From JAFGTP01 sp964498725 (GTDB lineage Bacteria; Fidelibacterota; UBA2242; JAFGTP01): DNA of 38,911 nt. The position numbers and the translations under genes were made by a program. Below, piece after piece: positions 25,149 to 33,371 of this stretch. The stretch's first letter is position 1. Each line of letters opens with the position of its first letter. The notes beneath the pieces were generated by a model. That model searched no databases. It worked only from the letters and a program-made list of their open reading frames with translations, and had not been told where the DNA came from. The stretch lies in NCBI GenBank assembly GCA_964498725.1, contig CAZCHS010000020.1, positions 1-38,911 on the forward strand, written 5' to 3'.

Positions 25149-26485
25149 AAAAAATTACAGAATCAGAAATAAAAGCCTTTGCCGATTATGTCTACCAAAT
25201 ATCCGGAATTCATCTCGATGAAACCAAAGGATATCTGCTGGAGTCCCGGTTAAATCCATTATTAATGGCCTATAAATTATCCGAATATGGTGAATTATTA
25301 AAGATGGCTAAGCGGGATAGCAAAAAAGATTTACAGGAGAAGATCATTGATGCGATTTCAACCAATGAAACCTTCTTTTTTCGTGATAAAACGCCCTTTT
25401 CTGTTCTTCAGCATAAATTGATACCCGAACTGATTGACCGTCGTCAGAAATTGTATAAATCCAAGCAAATACCAATTAGAATATTGAGTGCGGCCTGCTC
25501 TACCGGGCAGGAGGTTTATAGCATAGCCATGACCTTAAAAGAAGTGATACCCAATATCAATAATTATGATATTTCGATTTTAGGTGTGGATATAGGTGAT
25601 GAAGTTATTGCCAGGGCATCCTATGGTAAATATGGGAAATTTGAAGTTGAGCGCGGACTATCGCCCAATATGCTGCATAAGTATTTTTACCGTCATGATC
25701 AGGGCTGGCGCATTAAAGATGAAATTCGTGTTATGGCAAATTTTAAAAAAGTAAATTTATTGGACACATTTTCAAACCTGGGCTATTTTGATATTATCTT
25801 TTGCCGTAATGTAGCGATTTATTTTAAGTATAATGATAAAGTTAAGTTGTTTAAAAAACTGGCCCGGATTCTGGAACCTGACGGTGCCTTGATTGTCGGT
25901 GGATCGGAATCCCTTACAGGAGTTGCGCCTGATTTTCAGGTAAATCATTATTTAAAAGGAATTTACTACACATTAAATGATAGTTCTAATGAAAAATCCA
26001 GGGAGGTGAAAAAGTTCGAAGTTCATACCTTCAACCAGGAACAGGAACATCCAAAGCGGGTTAAGTGGATCAAACGAACAATTCGTTATGTCCAACCTGC
26101 TGAAATGAAAAGCGACCGGTCTGTCGCATCACCCCAGCGGCGGTTTCAGACGACACAATCGACATTGGAAAAATTGAAGGAAAAACGAATTTCCATACAA
26201 AAGAAATCCGCGGAATTAAAGAAACCTCCTTCCAATAAAGAAGAAATACCTGAGGAAAAGATTGTCAAACAGCAGGTCGCTGAAACTGAAGTGGTAGAAA
26301 TTCCAAAACAAGAAGCCGATGCCGTAAAAAGTTCTTTGCAGGATAAGATCAGCAAGCAATATATCAATAAAAGTTCGCTGTTGGGAACTATCGCAGGCAA
26401 ATATGAGAACAAAAAAACGCTAAGGTTTAAATCCAATACCGGCAACAATCAAAATTCTTTATTGAACAGAATATCAGGTAAGTAA
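25145..26485 (+). CDS. cheR: CheR receptor methyltransferase with long C-terminal tail
   Basis: The start ATG overlaps the cheB stop (ATGA), indicating coupled translation. Residues 1 to about 280 are a complete CheR: the N-terminal helical domain, TNETFFFRD, the SAM-binding segment ILSAACSTGQE and DIIFCRNVAIYF. Typical CheR proteins stop there. This one (446 residues) continues for about 165 residues of charged, probably disordered sequence that ends in a thrice-repeated short motif (SSLQDKISKQY, SSLLGTIAGKY, NSLLNRISGK) near residues 395-446. The receptors lack the NWETF-type docking peptide, so the tail may provide another way to bind them or some other partner. Confidence 0.93.
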   Translation: MKKITESEIKAFADYVYQISGIHLDETKGYLLESRLNPLLMAYKLSEYGELLKMAKRDSKKDLQEKIIDAISTNETFFFRDKTPFSVLQHKLIPELIDRRQKLYKSKQIPIRILSAACSTGQEVYSIAMTLKEVIPNINNYDISILGVDIGDEVIARASYGKYGKFEVERGLSPNMLHKYFYRHDQGWRIKDEIRVMANFKKVNLLDTFSNLGYFDIIFCRNVAIYFKYNDKVKLFKKLARILEPDGALIVGGSESLTGVAPDFQVNHYLKGIYYTLNDSSNEKSREVKKFEVHTFNQEQEHPKRVKWIKRTIRYVQPAEMKSDRSVASPQRRFQTTQSTLEKLKEKRISIQKKSAELKKPPSNKEEIPEEKIVKQQVAETEVVEIPKQEADAVKSSLQDKISKQYINKSSLLGTIAGKYENKKTLRFKSNTGNNQNSLLNRISGK

Positions 26486-26496
26486 TAAGAATGTTT

Positions 26497-26552
26497 TATA
26501 ATTCTCTGTTTTTTATTAGATTTTCATGAACTAATAAAAAACAGAGATTTTT
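26497..26552 (+). terminator. 17-bp hairpin after cheR, abutting the TetR gene start
   Basis: Arms at 26503-26519 and 26531-26547 are perfectly complementary over 17 bp with an 11-base loop, and TTTTT follows, so it can serve as an intrinsic terminator of the chemosensory operon. A TATAAT (26497-26502) touches the left arm and the TetR-family start codon comes directly after the T tract at 26553. The same dyad could thus be the operator of that regulator. Confidence 0.7.
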
Positions 26553-27152
26553 ATGCCTAAAATCATTAAGAAAAAAGAAGTAAAGTTAAAAATAGCAAAA
26601 AGTGCATTTAAAGTTTTTGTAAAAAAAGGGTACCGCGATACACGCATCAAAGATATTGCCGACTGTTGTAATATCAGCCGCACTTCCATCTACCAGTATT
26701 TTAATAATAAAGATGAAATTTTATTTTATAATTTACATGCCCATCTGGATGATATCTATTATTTATACCGCTTGATACTTCGTCAGAAAAATCTTAATGA
26801 ATTGGAAAAAATTCAAAAGATCATCGAAGAGATTTTTCATCAATATTATAACAAACAAAATGTCCTGGATTTATATGCCACCTATTGGCTCAAAGAAAAA
26901 CTTGAAAACCCCGGCGTCCAGAGTGAGTTGCAAAAACGGACTGAAAAGTTGAAAGATGTGTTCGCGGCTCTGCTGAAAAAAGGAATTGCAAGAAACGTGA
27001 TCAAAGAACTGGATGTTGACAGTATGGCTAATATTCTTTTTTTGATTGTCCGCGGGTTTATTATGCAGAGTTCTGTTTATAATAATGTCTCGCCGGCAGC
27101 CTTGATCAAGAGTACCAATTTTCTGTTACAGGGACTAAAGCGGGTTAATTGA
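26553..27152 (+). CDS. TetR-family transcriptional regulator
   Basis: The 199-residue protein has an N-terminal TetR helix-turn-helix (about residues 10-56): AFKVFVKKGYRDTRIKDIAD followed by NISRTSIYQYFNNKDEIL, the family hallmark. The C-terminal part is all-helical and ligand-unspecific. No clear ribosome-binding site is seen; the bases before the ATG are a T tract and the right arm of an inverted repeat, so translation may be weak or depend on unfolding of the hairpin. It converges on the minus-strand operon with an 18-bp overlap. It might control the ABC transporter genes of that operon or the chemosensory genes; neither is shown. Confidence 0.9.
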   Translation: MPKIIKKKEVKLKIAKSAFKVFVKKGYRDTRIKDIADCCNISRTSIYQYFNNKDEILFYNLHAHLDDIYYLYRLILRQKNLNELEKIQKIIEEIFHQYYNKQNVLDLYATYWLKEKLENPGVQSELQKRTEKLKDVFAALLKKGIARNVIKELDVDSMANILFLIVRGFIMQSSVYNNVSPAALIKSTNFLLQGLKRVN

Positions 27153-27620
27153 GTATCCGTGGCTGCTGATGAAAGGCAAGTGGCTTGCAGCGGTTTTGTC
27201 CAACCAATTTGTATCAAATTTTTGTTGATCCAGCAATTCCTTGTTGATGACCAGCATGTCGGTTTTTCCATCTATTTTACCGGCAGAAACCAGCGGATAT
27301 TGCTGGAAAGTGGCGTGTTCCTTACGTAATAGTTTGCAAAAATCATTGTCCAGAATAATTTTACTGTTGGGATTATTAAACAAAACCAGGTGGTTGCTGA
27401 AAGATTTTGATAATATTTCTCTAAAAAGTTCCGGCGCGTGAATGTCACCTTTAATGATCTTTGTATTTACCGTGCGAATGTCAAAATTCGCTTCCTGAAT
27501 TTTACTGACAATAAAAAGGTCAGACAAGCCTGTCGTTTGATTTAAGACCGATGCCAGGCTTTCGGGAAATGTTGCGAGGTTTTCTTTTGTAAGGTATATG
27601 ATAAGGGTGAAATCAATCAC
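27135..27620 (-). CDS. Small protein resembling the N-terminal half of a GT-A glycosyltransferase
   Basis: The 161-residue product starts with GTG at 27620, eight bases inside the preceding gene. Its opening (FTLIIYLTKENLATFPESLA then SVLNQT) resembles the first strand and helix of family 2 glycosyltransferases. Where such enzymes carry the metal-binding DxD, this protein has LFNNPNSKI, so it is probably not an active transferase. The rest is unrecognised. It is the last gene of the minus-strand run and overlaps the convergent TetR gene by 18 bp. I assign no function. Confidence 0.6.
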   Translation of the reverse strand: MIDFTLIIYLTKENLATFPESLASVLNQTTGLSDLFIVSKIQEANFDIRTVNTKIIKGDIHAPELFREILSKSFSNHLVLFNNPNSKIILDNDFCKLLRKEHATFQQYPLVSAGKIDGKTDMLVINKELLDQQKFDTNWLDKTAASHLPFISSHGYSINPL

Positions 27621-28083
27621 TTGTTTTATACTTCTTTTTTAGGAATTTTTTCAAATCATTAAAATTATTAAACATTTCGGTGGTGCAGCCTAAAACCCAA
27701 CCGCTGATCTCGGCATTTAGTTTTTCTGTCACCATATAGACCGGAATATTATGCTCAAAAGCAACTGTTATTTCGCCATAAGTGCCGCCGCCTTTTTCCG
27801 TGTACTCGTCCCAGTAGCAAATAATATAATCAATCCCGTTTATCAGTTCATTCAGATCACCATTGATCAGTTTACGCAAAATAATTTTGTAACGATTGAT
27901 GTCGGTAACCTTCAGGCCGCGAAAGGTTTCCATTTCTTCCTGTGTCAGATATTTTGTTTCTTCTTTCAACGGATTATAGTAGTCGTGTGCCAGTTCCTCT
28001 TCCAGAAATCTGCCGAGGTTTTCCCGCCATTTTCTACCCAGATCCGGTGCGTGTTCGATTGCCCCTGCCAAATATGCTTTCAT
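27613..28083 (-). CDS. Nucleoside 2-deoxyribosyltransferase-like protein
   Basis: The 156-residue product looks like a member of the nucleoside 2-deoxyribosyltransferase fold family. It opens with KAYLAGAIEHAPDLGRKWR, has INGIDYIICYWDEY in the middle, then GGGTYGEITVAFEHNIPVYM, in which the Glu of GEI is at the place of the catalytic nucleophile. Members exchange or hydrolyse the base of deoxynucleosides or nucleotides. It starts within the stop of the ABC permease gene (ATGA overlap), so it is translated with that gene. Whether it is a true transferase, a hydrolase or a related protein cannot be decided. Confidence 0.7.
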   Translation of the reverse strand: MKAYLAGAIEHAPDLGRKWRENLGRFLEEELAHDYYNPLKEETKYLTQEEMETFRGLKVTDINRYKIILRKLINGDLNELINGIDYIICYWDEYTEKGGGTYGEITVAFEHNIPVYMVTEKLNAEISGWVLGCTTEMFNNFNDLKKFLKKKYKTSD

Positions 28084-28814
28084 TTTCCTAATTCCCTCTT
28101 GTATAAATAGTAATTTAGTGGCACTAATGTAATAGTTACCAGACTTACATACAATGTTTCAATTAATGAAAATTCATTATTTAGCAATAACTTCCTGGCG
28201 CCGTTGAAAACAATACCAAAGGGCGTGTAATCCAAAACCAGGTACAGGGATTCCGGGAATATGCCGGTTTGGAACATAAAGCCCGAACAGAATAAAAGCA
28301 TAAATAAAATAAAATAAATATGATACTCAATGTATTTGTTTTTCCTGAAAAATAATTTAAGCAAGGCGACGATCGCTATCACCATGATCAGAGAAACCAT
28401 AACAAACAGGAAAAAATAAAGGCAATAGATGACATTGAACGACAGATTACTGAATAGATAAAATATTAAAGTCACTGAAAACAGTGATAGAATTGCCAAA
28501 ATTATTGTGGAAATTTTCTGTCCCCAATAAAGCATGGAAACAGAGATTCCCGCGGTGCGGTAATTTAACCGCTCGGTGTGATTATTGAGTAGTTTATCAT
28601 GCTGCTGAAAGGAAATAAGAATGGCATATAAAATCGAAATAAAAATGATCAGGCCGGGATACATAAACTTAACTACTGACAGATCAGCTGTCATTTGATA
28701 GCCGCGCAGGATTATCCCCGATGTGAGTAATGCCAGCTGCGCGTTAATTATCACGGTTGTCAGTATTTTTCCGGCGGACAGTTCATTTTTAATTACGGTT
28801 AGTAATGGTTTCAT
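28080..28814 (-). CDS. ABC-2-type transporter permease
   Basis: The 244-residue protein has about six hydrophobic helices, beginning near residues 19-37, 52-68 and 100-125, with the typical ABC-2 ending (SGFMFQTGIFPESL, then DYTPFGIVFNGARKLLL). Its gene starts in the stop of the ATPase gene (ATGA), so the two form one exporter. The substrate is unknown. CcmB, the haem exporter subunit, has similar size and topology, but I do not see CcmB-specific sequence and no cytochrome c maturation genes are present. Confidence 0.78.
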   Translation of the reverse strand: MKPLLTVIKNELSAGKILTTVIINAQLALLTSGIILRGYQMTADLSVVKFMYPGLIIFISILYAILISFQQHDKLLNNHTERLNYRTAGISVSMLYWGQKISTIILAILSLFSVTLIFYLFSNLSFNVIYCLYFFLFVMVSLIMVIAIVALLKLFFRKNKYIEYHIYFILFMLLFCSGFMFQTGIFPESLYLVLDYTPFGIVFNGARKLLLNNEFSLIETLYVSLVTITLVPLNYYLYKRELGK

Positions 28815-29734
28815 ACCAGGCCCTCATCAGATAACAGTTGATTTAGGAGTTCTTCGAGATCAATTGAATTACAGGAAACGCGCAAAATGGCTTCATTGTC
28901 AATTGTTTTTAAAATACTGTAAAATTCATGCAGCCCTTTGCATTGGAATTCAATGGAATTGCCGGTTTCGTAGACCTGGTCAATATCCTGCAACTCATTT
29001 AGTTGGCTAATGATTTGGGGATGTTCCTTTTTTAATTCCACCTGACCGGTGAAGGGCAGATCCACCTGAGTCGTCATTTTTTCCAGATCGCCATCAAAAC
29101 GCACTCCCTGGTTCTGCAGTACAATCCAGCGGTCAGCCACAGTATGTAATTCTGTAAACTCATTAGTGGCAATGACCACAGTTTTTTCGCCTTTGACCAT
29201 GCGTAGATAGTCCAGCAGTACCCTGCGTATATTGAAATCCAGATAGGCAAGCGGTTCATCCCAGATGATGATCTCCGGTGAATGCAGCAGTGAAAGAACA
29301 ATGCTTAACCGTTTCCTGATACCCATGGAGCATTGACTTACTTTGGTTTCAAAAAAAGGAGTTAAGTCAAATTGTTTCGATAGGTTTTTTGAATTGGTCG
29401 TAAATTGTGTAAGCGTCATCTCCAGAAATTGGGCACGGCGCTCGAGATTTTCAAAAACAGTCAAATGGTCTTCATAGAGCGGAATATCCCCCATAAAACC
29501 AATTTTTTTTATCAGTGACCGGTCTCCGTTAAACTCCTGACCCTCAATATAGATTTTTCCATTGGTGGGCGTATAAATTCCGGCAAGTAAATTCAAAAAG
29601 GTGGATTTGCCTTCTCCATTTCTGCCCAGAACGACAAAATTGGAGCCCTTTTCAATACCAAAACTGAGATTACTGAGAATATATCTGTTCTCTAATTGTT
29701 TGCTAACTTTTTTTAATGCGATAGATGCTTCCAC
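28811..29734 (-). CDS. ABC transporter ATPase with altered H-loop
   Basis: The GTG start at 29734 shares one base with the polA stop (TAGTG), with GAGG upstream. The 307-residue protein has Walker A GRNGEGKST near 38-46, a weak signature CSMGIRKR, Walker B IIIWDEP with the catalytic Glu, and YLD as D-loop. The switch (H-loop) position, usually THE or SHD, reads ATNEF: the His is replaced by Asn. About 90 residues follow the ATPase core, as in drug- and polysaccharide-type ABC-2 exporters. It pairs with the permease at 28080. Loss of the His would be expected to slow or change ATP hydrolysis, unless another residue compensates. Confidence 0.85.
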   Translation of the reverse strand: MEASIALKKVSKQLENRYILSNLSFGIEKGSNFVVLGRNGEGKSTFLNLLAGIYTPTNGKIYIEGQEFNGDRSLIKKIGFMGDIPLYEDHLTVFENLERRAQFLEMTLTQFTTNSKNLSKQFDLTPFFETKVSQCSMGIRKRLSIVLSLLHSPEIIIWDEPLAYLDFNIRRVLLDYLRMVKGEKTVVIATNEFTELHTVADRWIVLQNQGVRFDGDLEKMTTQVDLPFTGQVELKKEHPQIISQLNELQDIDQVYETGNSIEFQCKGLHEFYSILKTIDNEAILRVSCNSIDLEELLNQLLSDEGLV

Positions 29735-32427
29735 TAGTGCGCCTCATACCATGATTTTCCGGTTCCAATATCAATTTTTACAGGGACATCCAATTTAATA
29801 GCATTAGCCATTTCAGTGTGGATCATTGATTTTAATTTTTTCACTTCACTATCGGGACATTCAAAAATCAGTTCATCATGCACCTGTAAGATCATTTTTG
29901 CCTGCCATGCTTCTTCTTCCAGTTTGTTTTGAATATTGATCATGGCAATTTTTATCATATCTGCGGCAGTCCCCTGAATCGGCATATTAATGGCTATTCG
30001 TTCGGCGGCCTGCTGCATATTTTTATTACTGCTGGTAATGTTTTTGGTATAGCGAATCCGGCCGGAAATGGTTTTTACGTAGTTATTTTCCCGGGCAAAT
30101 TCCAAAGTCTCTTCAATGAAAGTGTTGATACCGGGATAAGTGGCGAAATAATCAGCGATTAATTCTTTGGCATCATTCATGGAAATATTCAGTGAATTGC
30201 TCATACGATAGGGGCCGGCGCCATACATGACACCAAAATTTACTACTTTGGCGCTGCGTCGCATTTCCGGTGTGACCTCTTCTTCATCGACTTTATAAAC
30301 CAGGGCGGCTGTGCGGGTGTGTATATCCAGGTCTTGCTGAAATGCCTTGACCAACTCCGGGTCTTTGGAAAGGTGGGCCATGATCCGCAATTCTATTTGG
30401 GAATAATCCGCTGCAATAATTTTCCAATTGGGATTTTGAGCGACAAAGGCTTTACGAATTTCCCGGCCGGACTCCGAACGTACAGGAATATTTTGAAAAT
30501 TCGGATTGCTGCTGCTGAGGCGTCCGGTGGAAGCGATGGTCTGATTAAAGGAAGTATGGATCCGCTTTGTTTCCGGGTTGACCAGTTTTGGCAAGGCGTC
30601 CAGATACGTATTTTTCAGTTTGGTCATTTGGCGATATTCCAGAACCAGTTCCGGTAATGGGTGCAGGTCTCTCAGTTTTTCCAGCACTTCAACAGCTGTC
30701 GAGCCTTTTTTAAAATTGGGCAGCTCCAGCTTGTCGAATAGAATCTCGCTCAATTGTTTTGGCGAATTGATATTGAATTCAATTTCCGATTCAAAAAATA
30801 TCTGTTCTGAAATATCCTTGATTTTGTCATCCAGTTTTTTTGACATTTTTTTGAGAAAATCTATATCAACATAGACACCGTTCAGTTCCATTTTTCCCAG
30901 GGTGGTTATCAGCGGGAGTTCAATTTTATTATAGATGTCAGCCAGGTGTAGTTTTTTCAGTTCCTCTTTTAAAATATCCACAAGTTGCAGCGCCACATCC
31001 GCATCCTCGGCAGCGTAAAAGGTGATTTTGTCCACATCCACCTGATCCATGGTCTTGTTATTCTTTTTATCACCCAGCAAGGCTGAGATAGGCTGCATGG
31101 TATAGTTGAGGTATTGCTGGCTTAAATGGTCCAGTTTATAGGTGCGAAGATCAGGATTCAATAAAAAAGCGGCGACCATTGTATCAAAGACAATATTGGT
31201 CAGATCAATGCCGTAACGCCGCAGGATCATCCAGTCATATTTTATGTTCTGGCCGCATTTCGGAATGGATTTGTCCTCCAGAATGACTTTCAATTCTTCC
31301 AGTAATTCCAGCCGGTCTTCATCTTTGAAAAGAGCAATCTGTTTGGACGGGCTTTGAATCGGGATATAAACTCCGGTATCTTTTTGCCAGCTCATGGCCA
31401 CACCCACGATTTCCGCCCGGGCCGGTTTGGTTGATGTGGTTTCCAGGTCAACTGACAGGAGGGGGGCTTTTTTTATTGCTTTGACAATGGCTTGTATACC
31501 TGCCACTGTGTTGATGGTTTTGTAGTCTTTTTCAGCTTTTGTCTGTGTTTTACCGAGATTATAGGTATCAATAAATTTATGAAAATCCAGTTTGGTAAAA
31601 ATTTCAAAGAGCTCCTCTTTATTAACACCGTCAAATTTGAGATTATCGATATCAATATCTAAGGGGACATCGGTTTTGATGGTGGCTAATTTTTTAGAGA
31701 ACAGCCCTTCTTCTTTACCTTTTTCCAGCAGGCCGGCCACCCGTTTGTTGCCGATTTTATCAGTGTTTTCCAGGATATTTTCCAGGCTGTCAAATTCTTT
31801 GAGAAGCGGAACAGCCTTAGCTTTACCAACACCGTAAATACCGGGTATATTATCGGATTTATCCCCCAGCATTGCCAGGTAATCGGCGATCTGTGAGGCT
31901 TTCACACCATATTTTTTTTCCACATCTTCTGCTTTAAAAATTGTATCTTTCGCTTTTCCGCGGCCAAGTTTCAACATGTGAATATTATCATTTAGTAATT
32001 GCATCAGGTCTTTGTCAGCGCTGACAATATAAACTTCAAAATCTTTTGCCTCAGCCTCTTTTGCCAGGGTGCCGATACCATCATCGGCTTCAAATCCCGG
32101 CGTTAAGATCAGGTTCGCATTCATTGACTTGCTGATCTGGTGAAGCATGGGCAATTGTTCCACCAGGTCAACCGGAGTATCCGGCCGGTTGGCCTTGTAT
32201 TTTTCATACATGTCATGGCGAAAGGTTTTTTCCGGACCATCAAAAAAAATAGCCATATAATCCGGATTTTGTTCTTCAATTATGTTAAACATTGTTGTGG
32301 TAAAGGAAAAGCATGCGCCGGTCGGCATTCCGTCGGAATTGGTCAATGCTGATCTCTCCATGGCATAATAGGCCCTGTAGGCCAGGGCGGAACCGTCAAT
32401 TAAAAATAAGGTTTTTTTCTTCTTCAT
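29734..32427 (-). CDS. polA: DNA polymerase I
   Basis: The start at 32427 (product opening MKKKKTLFLIDGSALAYRAYY) is chosen because a longer frame would begin inside the tRNA-Sec gene. The 897-residue enzyme is complete. The N-terminal 5' nuclease carries DGIGTLA and GDKSDNIPGI. The 3'-5' exonuclease is intact, with SVDLETTS near residue 327, GQNIKYDW and YAAEDADVA, so proofreading should be active. The polymerase has motif A ADYSQIELR, motif B RRSAKVVNFGVMYG and motif C VHDELIFE. It removes Okazaki primers and fills repair gaps. Its place in a run with miaB and lapAB reflects packing and not shared function. Confidence 0.97.
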   Translation of the reverse strand: MKKKKTLFLIDGSALAYRAYYAMERSALTNSDGMPTGACFSFTTTMFNIIEEQNPDYMAIFFDGPEKTFRHDMYEKYKANRPDTPVDLVEQLPMLHQISKSMNANLILTPGFEADDGIGTLAKEAEAKDFEVYIVSADKDLMQLLNDNIHMLKLGRGKAKDTIFKAEDVEKKYGVKASQIADYLAMLGDKSDNIPGIYGVGKAKAVPLLKEFDSLENILENTDKIGNKRVAGLLEKGKEEGLFSKKLATIKTDVPLDIDIDNLKFDGVNKEELFEIFTKLDFHKFIDTYNLGKTQTKAEKDYKTINTVAGIQAIVKAIKKAPLLSVDLETTSTKPARAEIVGVAMSWQKDTGVYIPIQSPSKQIALFKDEDRLELLEELKVILEDKSIPKCGQNIKYDWMILRRYGIDLTNIVFDTMVAAFLLNPDLRTYKLDHLSQQYLNYTMQPISALLGDKKNNKTMDQVDVDKITFYAAEDADVALQLVDILKEELKKLHLADIYNKIELPLITTLGKMELNGVYVDIDFLKKMSKKLDDKIKDISEQIFFESEIEFNINSPKQLSEILFDKLELPNFKKGSTAVEVLEKLRDLHPLPELVLEYRQMTKLKNTYLDALPKLVNPETKRIHTSFNQTIASTGRLSSSNPNFQNIPVRSESGREIRKAFVAQNPNWKIIAADYSQIELRIMAHLSKDPELVKAFQQDLDIHTRTAALVYKVDEEEVTPEMRRSAKVVNFGVMYGAGPYRMSNSLNISMNDAKELIADYFATYPGINTFIEETLEFARENNYVKTISGRIRYTKNITSSNKNMQQAAERIAINMPIQGTAADMIKIAMINIQNKLEEEAWQAKMILQVHDELIFECPDSEVKKLKSMIHTEMANAIKLDVPVKIDIGTGKSWYEAH

Positions 32428-32443
32428 AATTTCTTTTATGTTG

Positions 32444-32537
32444 CGGGAAAGCCTGGGAGTCGAACCCAGCTCGCTGATCATTGCCAGCGATAACGATTTT
32501 GAAGATCGCAGTAATCACCGGAGTTACATGCTTTCCC
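32444..32537 (-). tRNA. selC: tRNA-Sec (UCA anticodon), selenocysteine tRNA
   Basis: On the minus strand a 94-base tRNA of the selenocysteine type can be folded. The acceptor stem has 8 bp (GGGAAAGC/GCTTTCCC), and the D arm is long (GTAAC...). The anticodon stem is GCGAT/ATCGT around CTTCAAA, giving anticodon TCA. The long variable arm has the stem TCGCTG/CAGCGA, and the 5-bp T stem is CTGGG/CCCAG around TTCGACT. The discriminator is G, as in E. coli selC, with which the CTCCGGTGA and GGTTCGACTCC blocks also agree. CCA is not encoded. It starts six bases beyond the stop of the SPOR gene and ends 16 bases before polA, so it seems to lie inside a protein-coding transcript. Confidence 0.93.
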
Positions 32538-32542
32538 CTCGT

Positions 32543-33367
32543 TTAATTATTGGTTGTAATCATATAATCCAGATTTTCTCGTTTTTTGATCTGGCGGCCA
32601 ACGCTTTCAGCAATGGAACGGCTTTCAAAATAACCCACCCGGACAGCAACCAGTTTCCCGTTTTTTCCTTCTATTTTTTTTGTAAAAGCATTATAGCCTT
32701 TGGTTTTCAATTTATTTTTCAGATAAGTGGCATTGGTCGGTGAAGTAAAAGCGCCAAACTGTAGGCTGTATTTCATTCTTTCTTCATGATGGGTCTGAAT
32801 CGGCGACTGATTTTTATAAGATACAAAATTGCCTTCTTGTTTGTCCTTTTCAACTATTACCAGGTTGGGTTTATACTGGGAATTACTGTAAGATAAGTTC
32901 AGATGGGGAATCAACCGTTTGTATTTATTGTAATAAAAAGCGGCGGAGTCCTTTTTGTTCACCGCATGATAACTATTGATCAGAACATTAATGCAATTCT
33001 CGATACGCTCAGATCCCTGGTATTTTTCAATAAAGGCCTCACAGTCTTTTATGGATTTGTTGTATAGTCCCCGTGTATAATTGTATTCGATAATCTTGAT
33101 ATAGGCATTGTCGGCTTTATCATGATTAGGATACTTATTGACAAAATCAGTGAATATGTTGAGCGCGTCCTGTCCGTTATTTGCAACCAGGCCTGATAAA
33201 AACAATACATCGGGTTCATTGGGATGCTTCATTTTCAGAGAGGGCAGGTTTTCCCGCACATAATCATATTTGCCTTTTTCTATCATCGTGTAATAGGAAT
33301 TGAAATTTTCTGCAAAAAGAAATATTGGCAATATGAATATTAGTATTTTACCGGTCAGTTTCATCAT
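32543..33367 (-). CDS. Exported SPOR-domain protein with TPR-like helices
   Basis: The 274-residue product has an N-terminal signal peptide (KILIFILPIFLFA). A helical repeat region of the TPR kind spans about 25-155. After a low-complexity linker a C-terminal SPOR domain (about 197-270) follows: YSLQFGAFTSPTNATYLKNK, then LVAVRVGYFESRSIAESVG. SPOR domains bind denuded glycan strands of peptidoglycan, often at division sites. The protein probably acts in the periplasm in cell-wall or division processes. It begins four bases after the lapB stop. Confidence 0.85.
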   Translation of the reverse strand: MMKLTGKILIFILPIFLFAENFNSYYTMIEKGKYDYVRENLPSLKMKHPNEPDVLFLSGLVANNGQDALNIFTDFVNKYPNHDKADNAYIKIIEYNYTRGLYNKSIKDCEAFIEKYQGSERIENCINVLINSYHAVNKKDSAAFYYNKYKRLIPHLNLSYSNSQYKPNLVIVEKDKQEGNFVSYKNQSPIQTHHEERMKYSLQFGAFTSPTNATYLKNKLKTKGYNAFTKKIEGKNGKLVAVRVGYFESRSIAESVGRQIKKRENLDYMITTNN

Positions 33368-33371
33368 GATA

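Noticed and set aside
28080..29734. Haem exporter CcmA/CcmB
   Set aside because: Size and topology are similar, but the ATPase is too long, no CcmB-specific segments are seen and no cytochrome maturation genes are nearby.
32427..32481. Longer N terminus of DNA polymerase I starting at 32481
   Set aside because: The added 18 residues would be encoded by the tRNA-Sec gene; MKKKKTLFLIDGS matches the normal start of the family.
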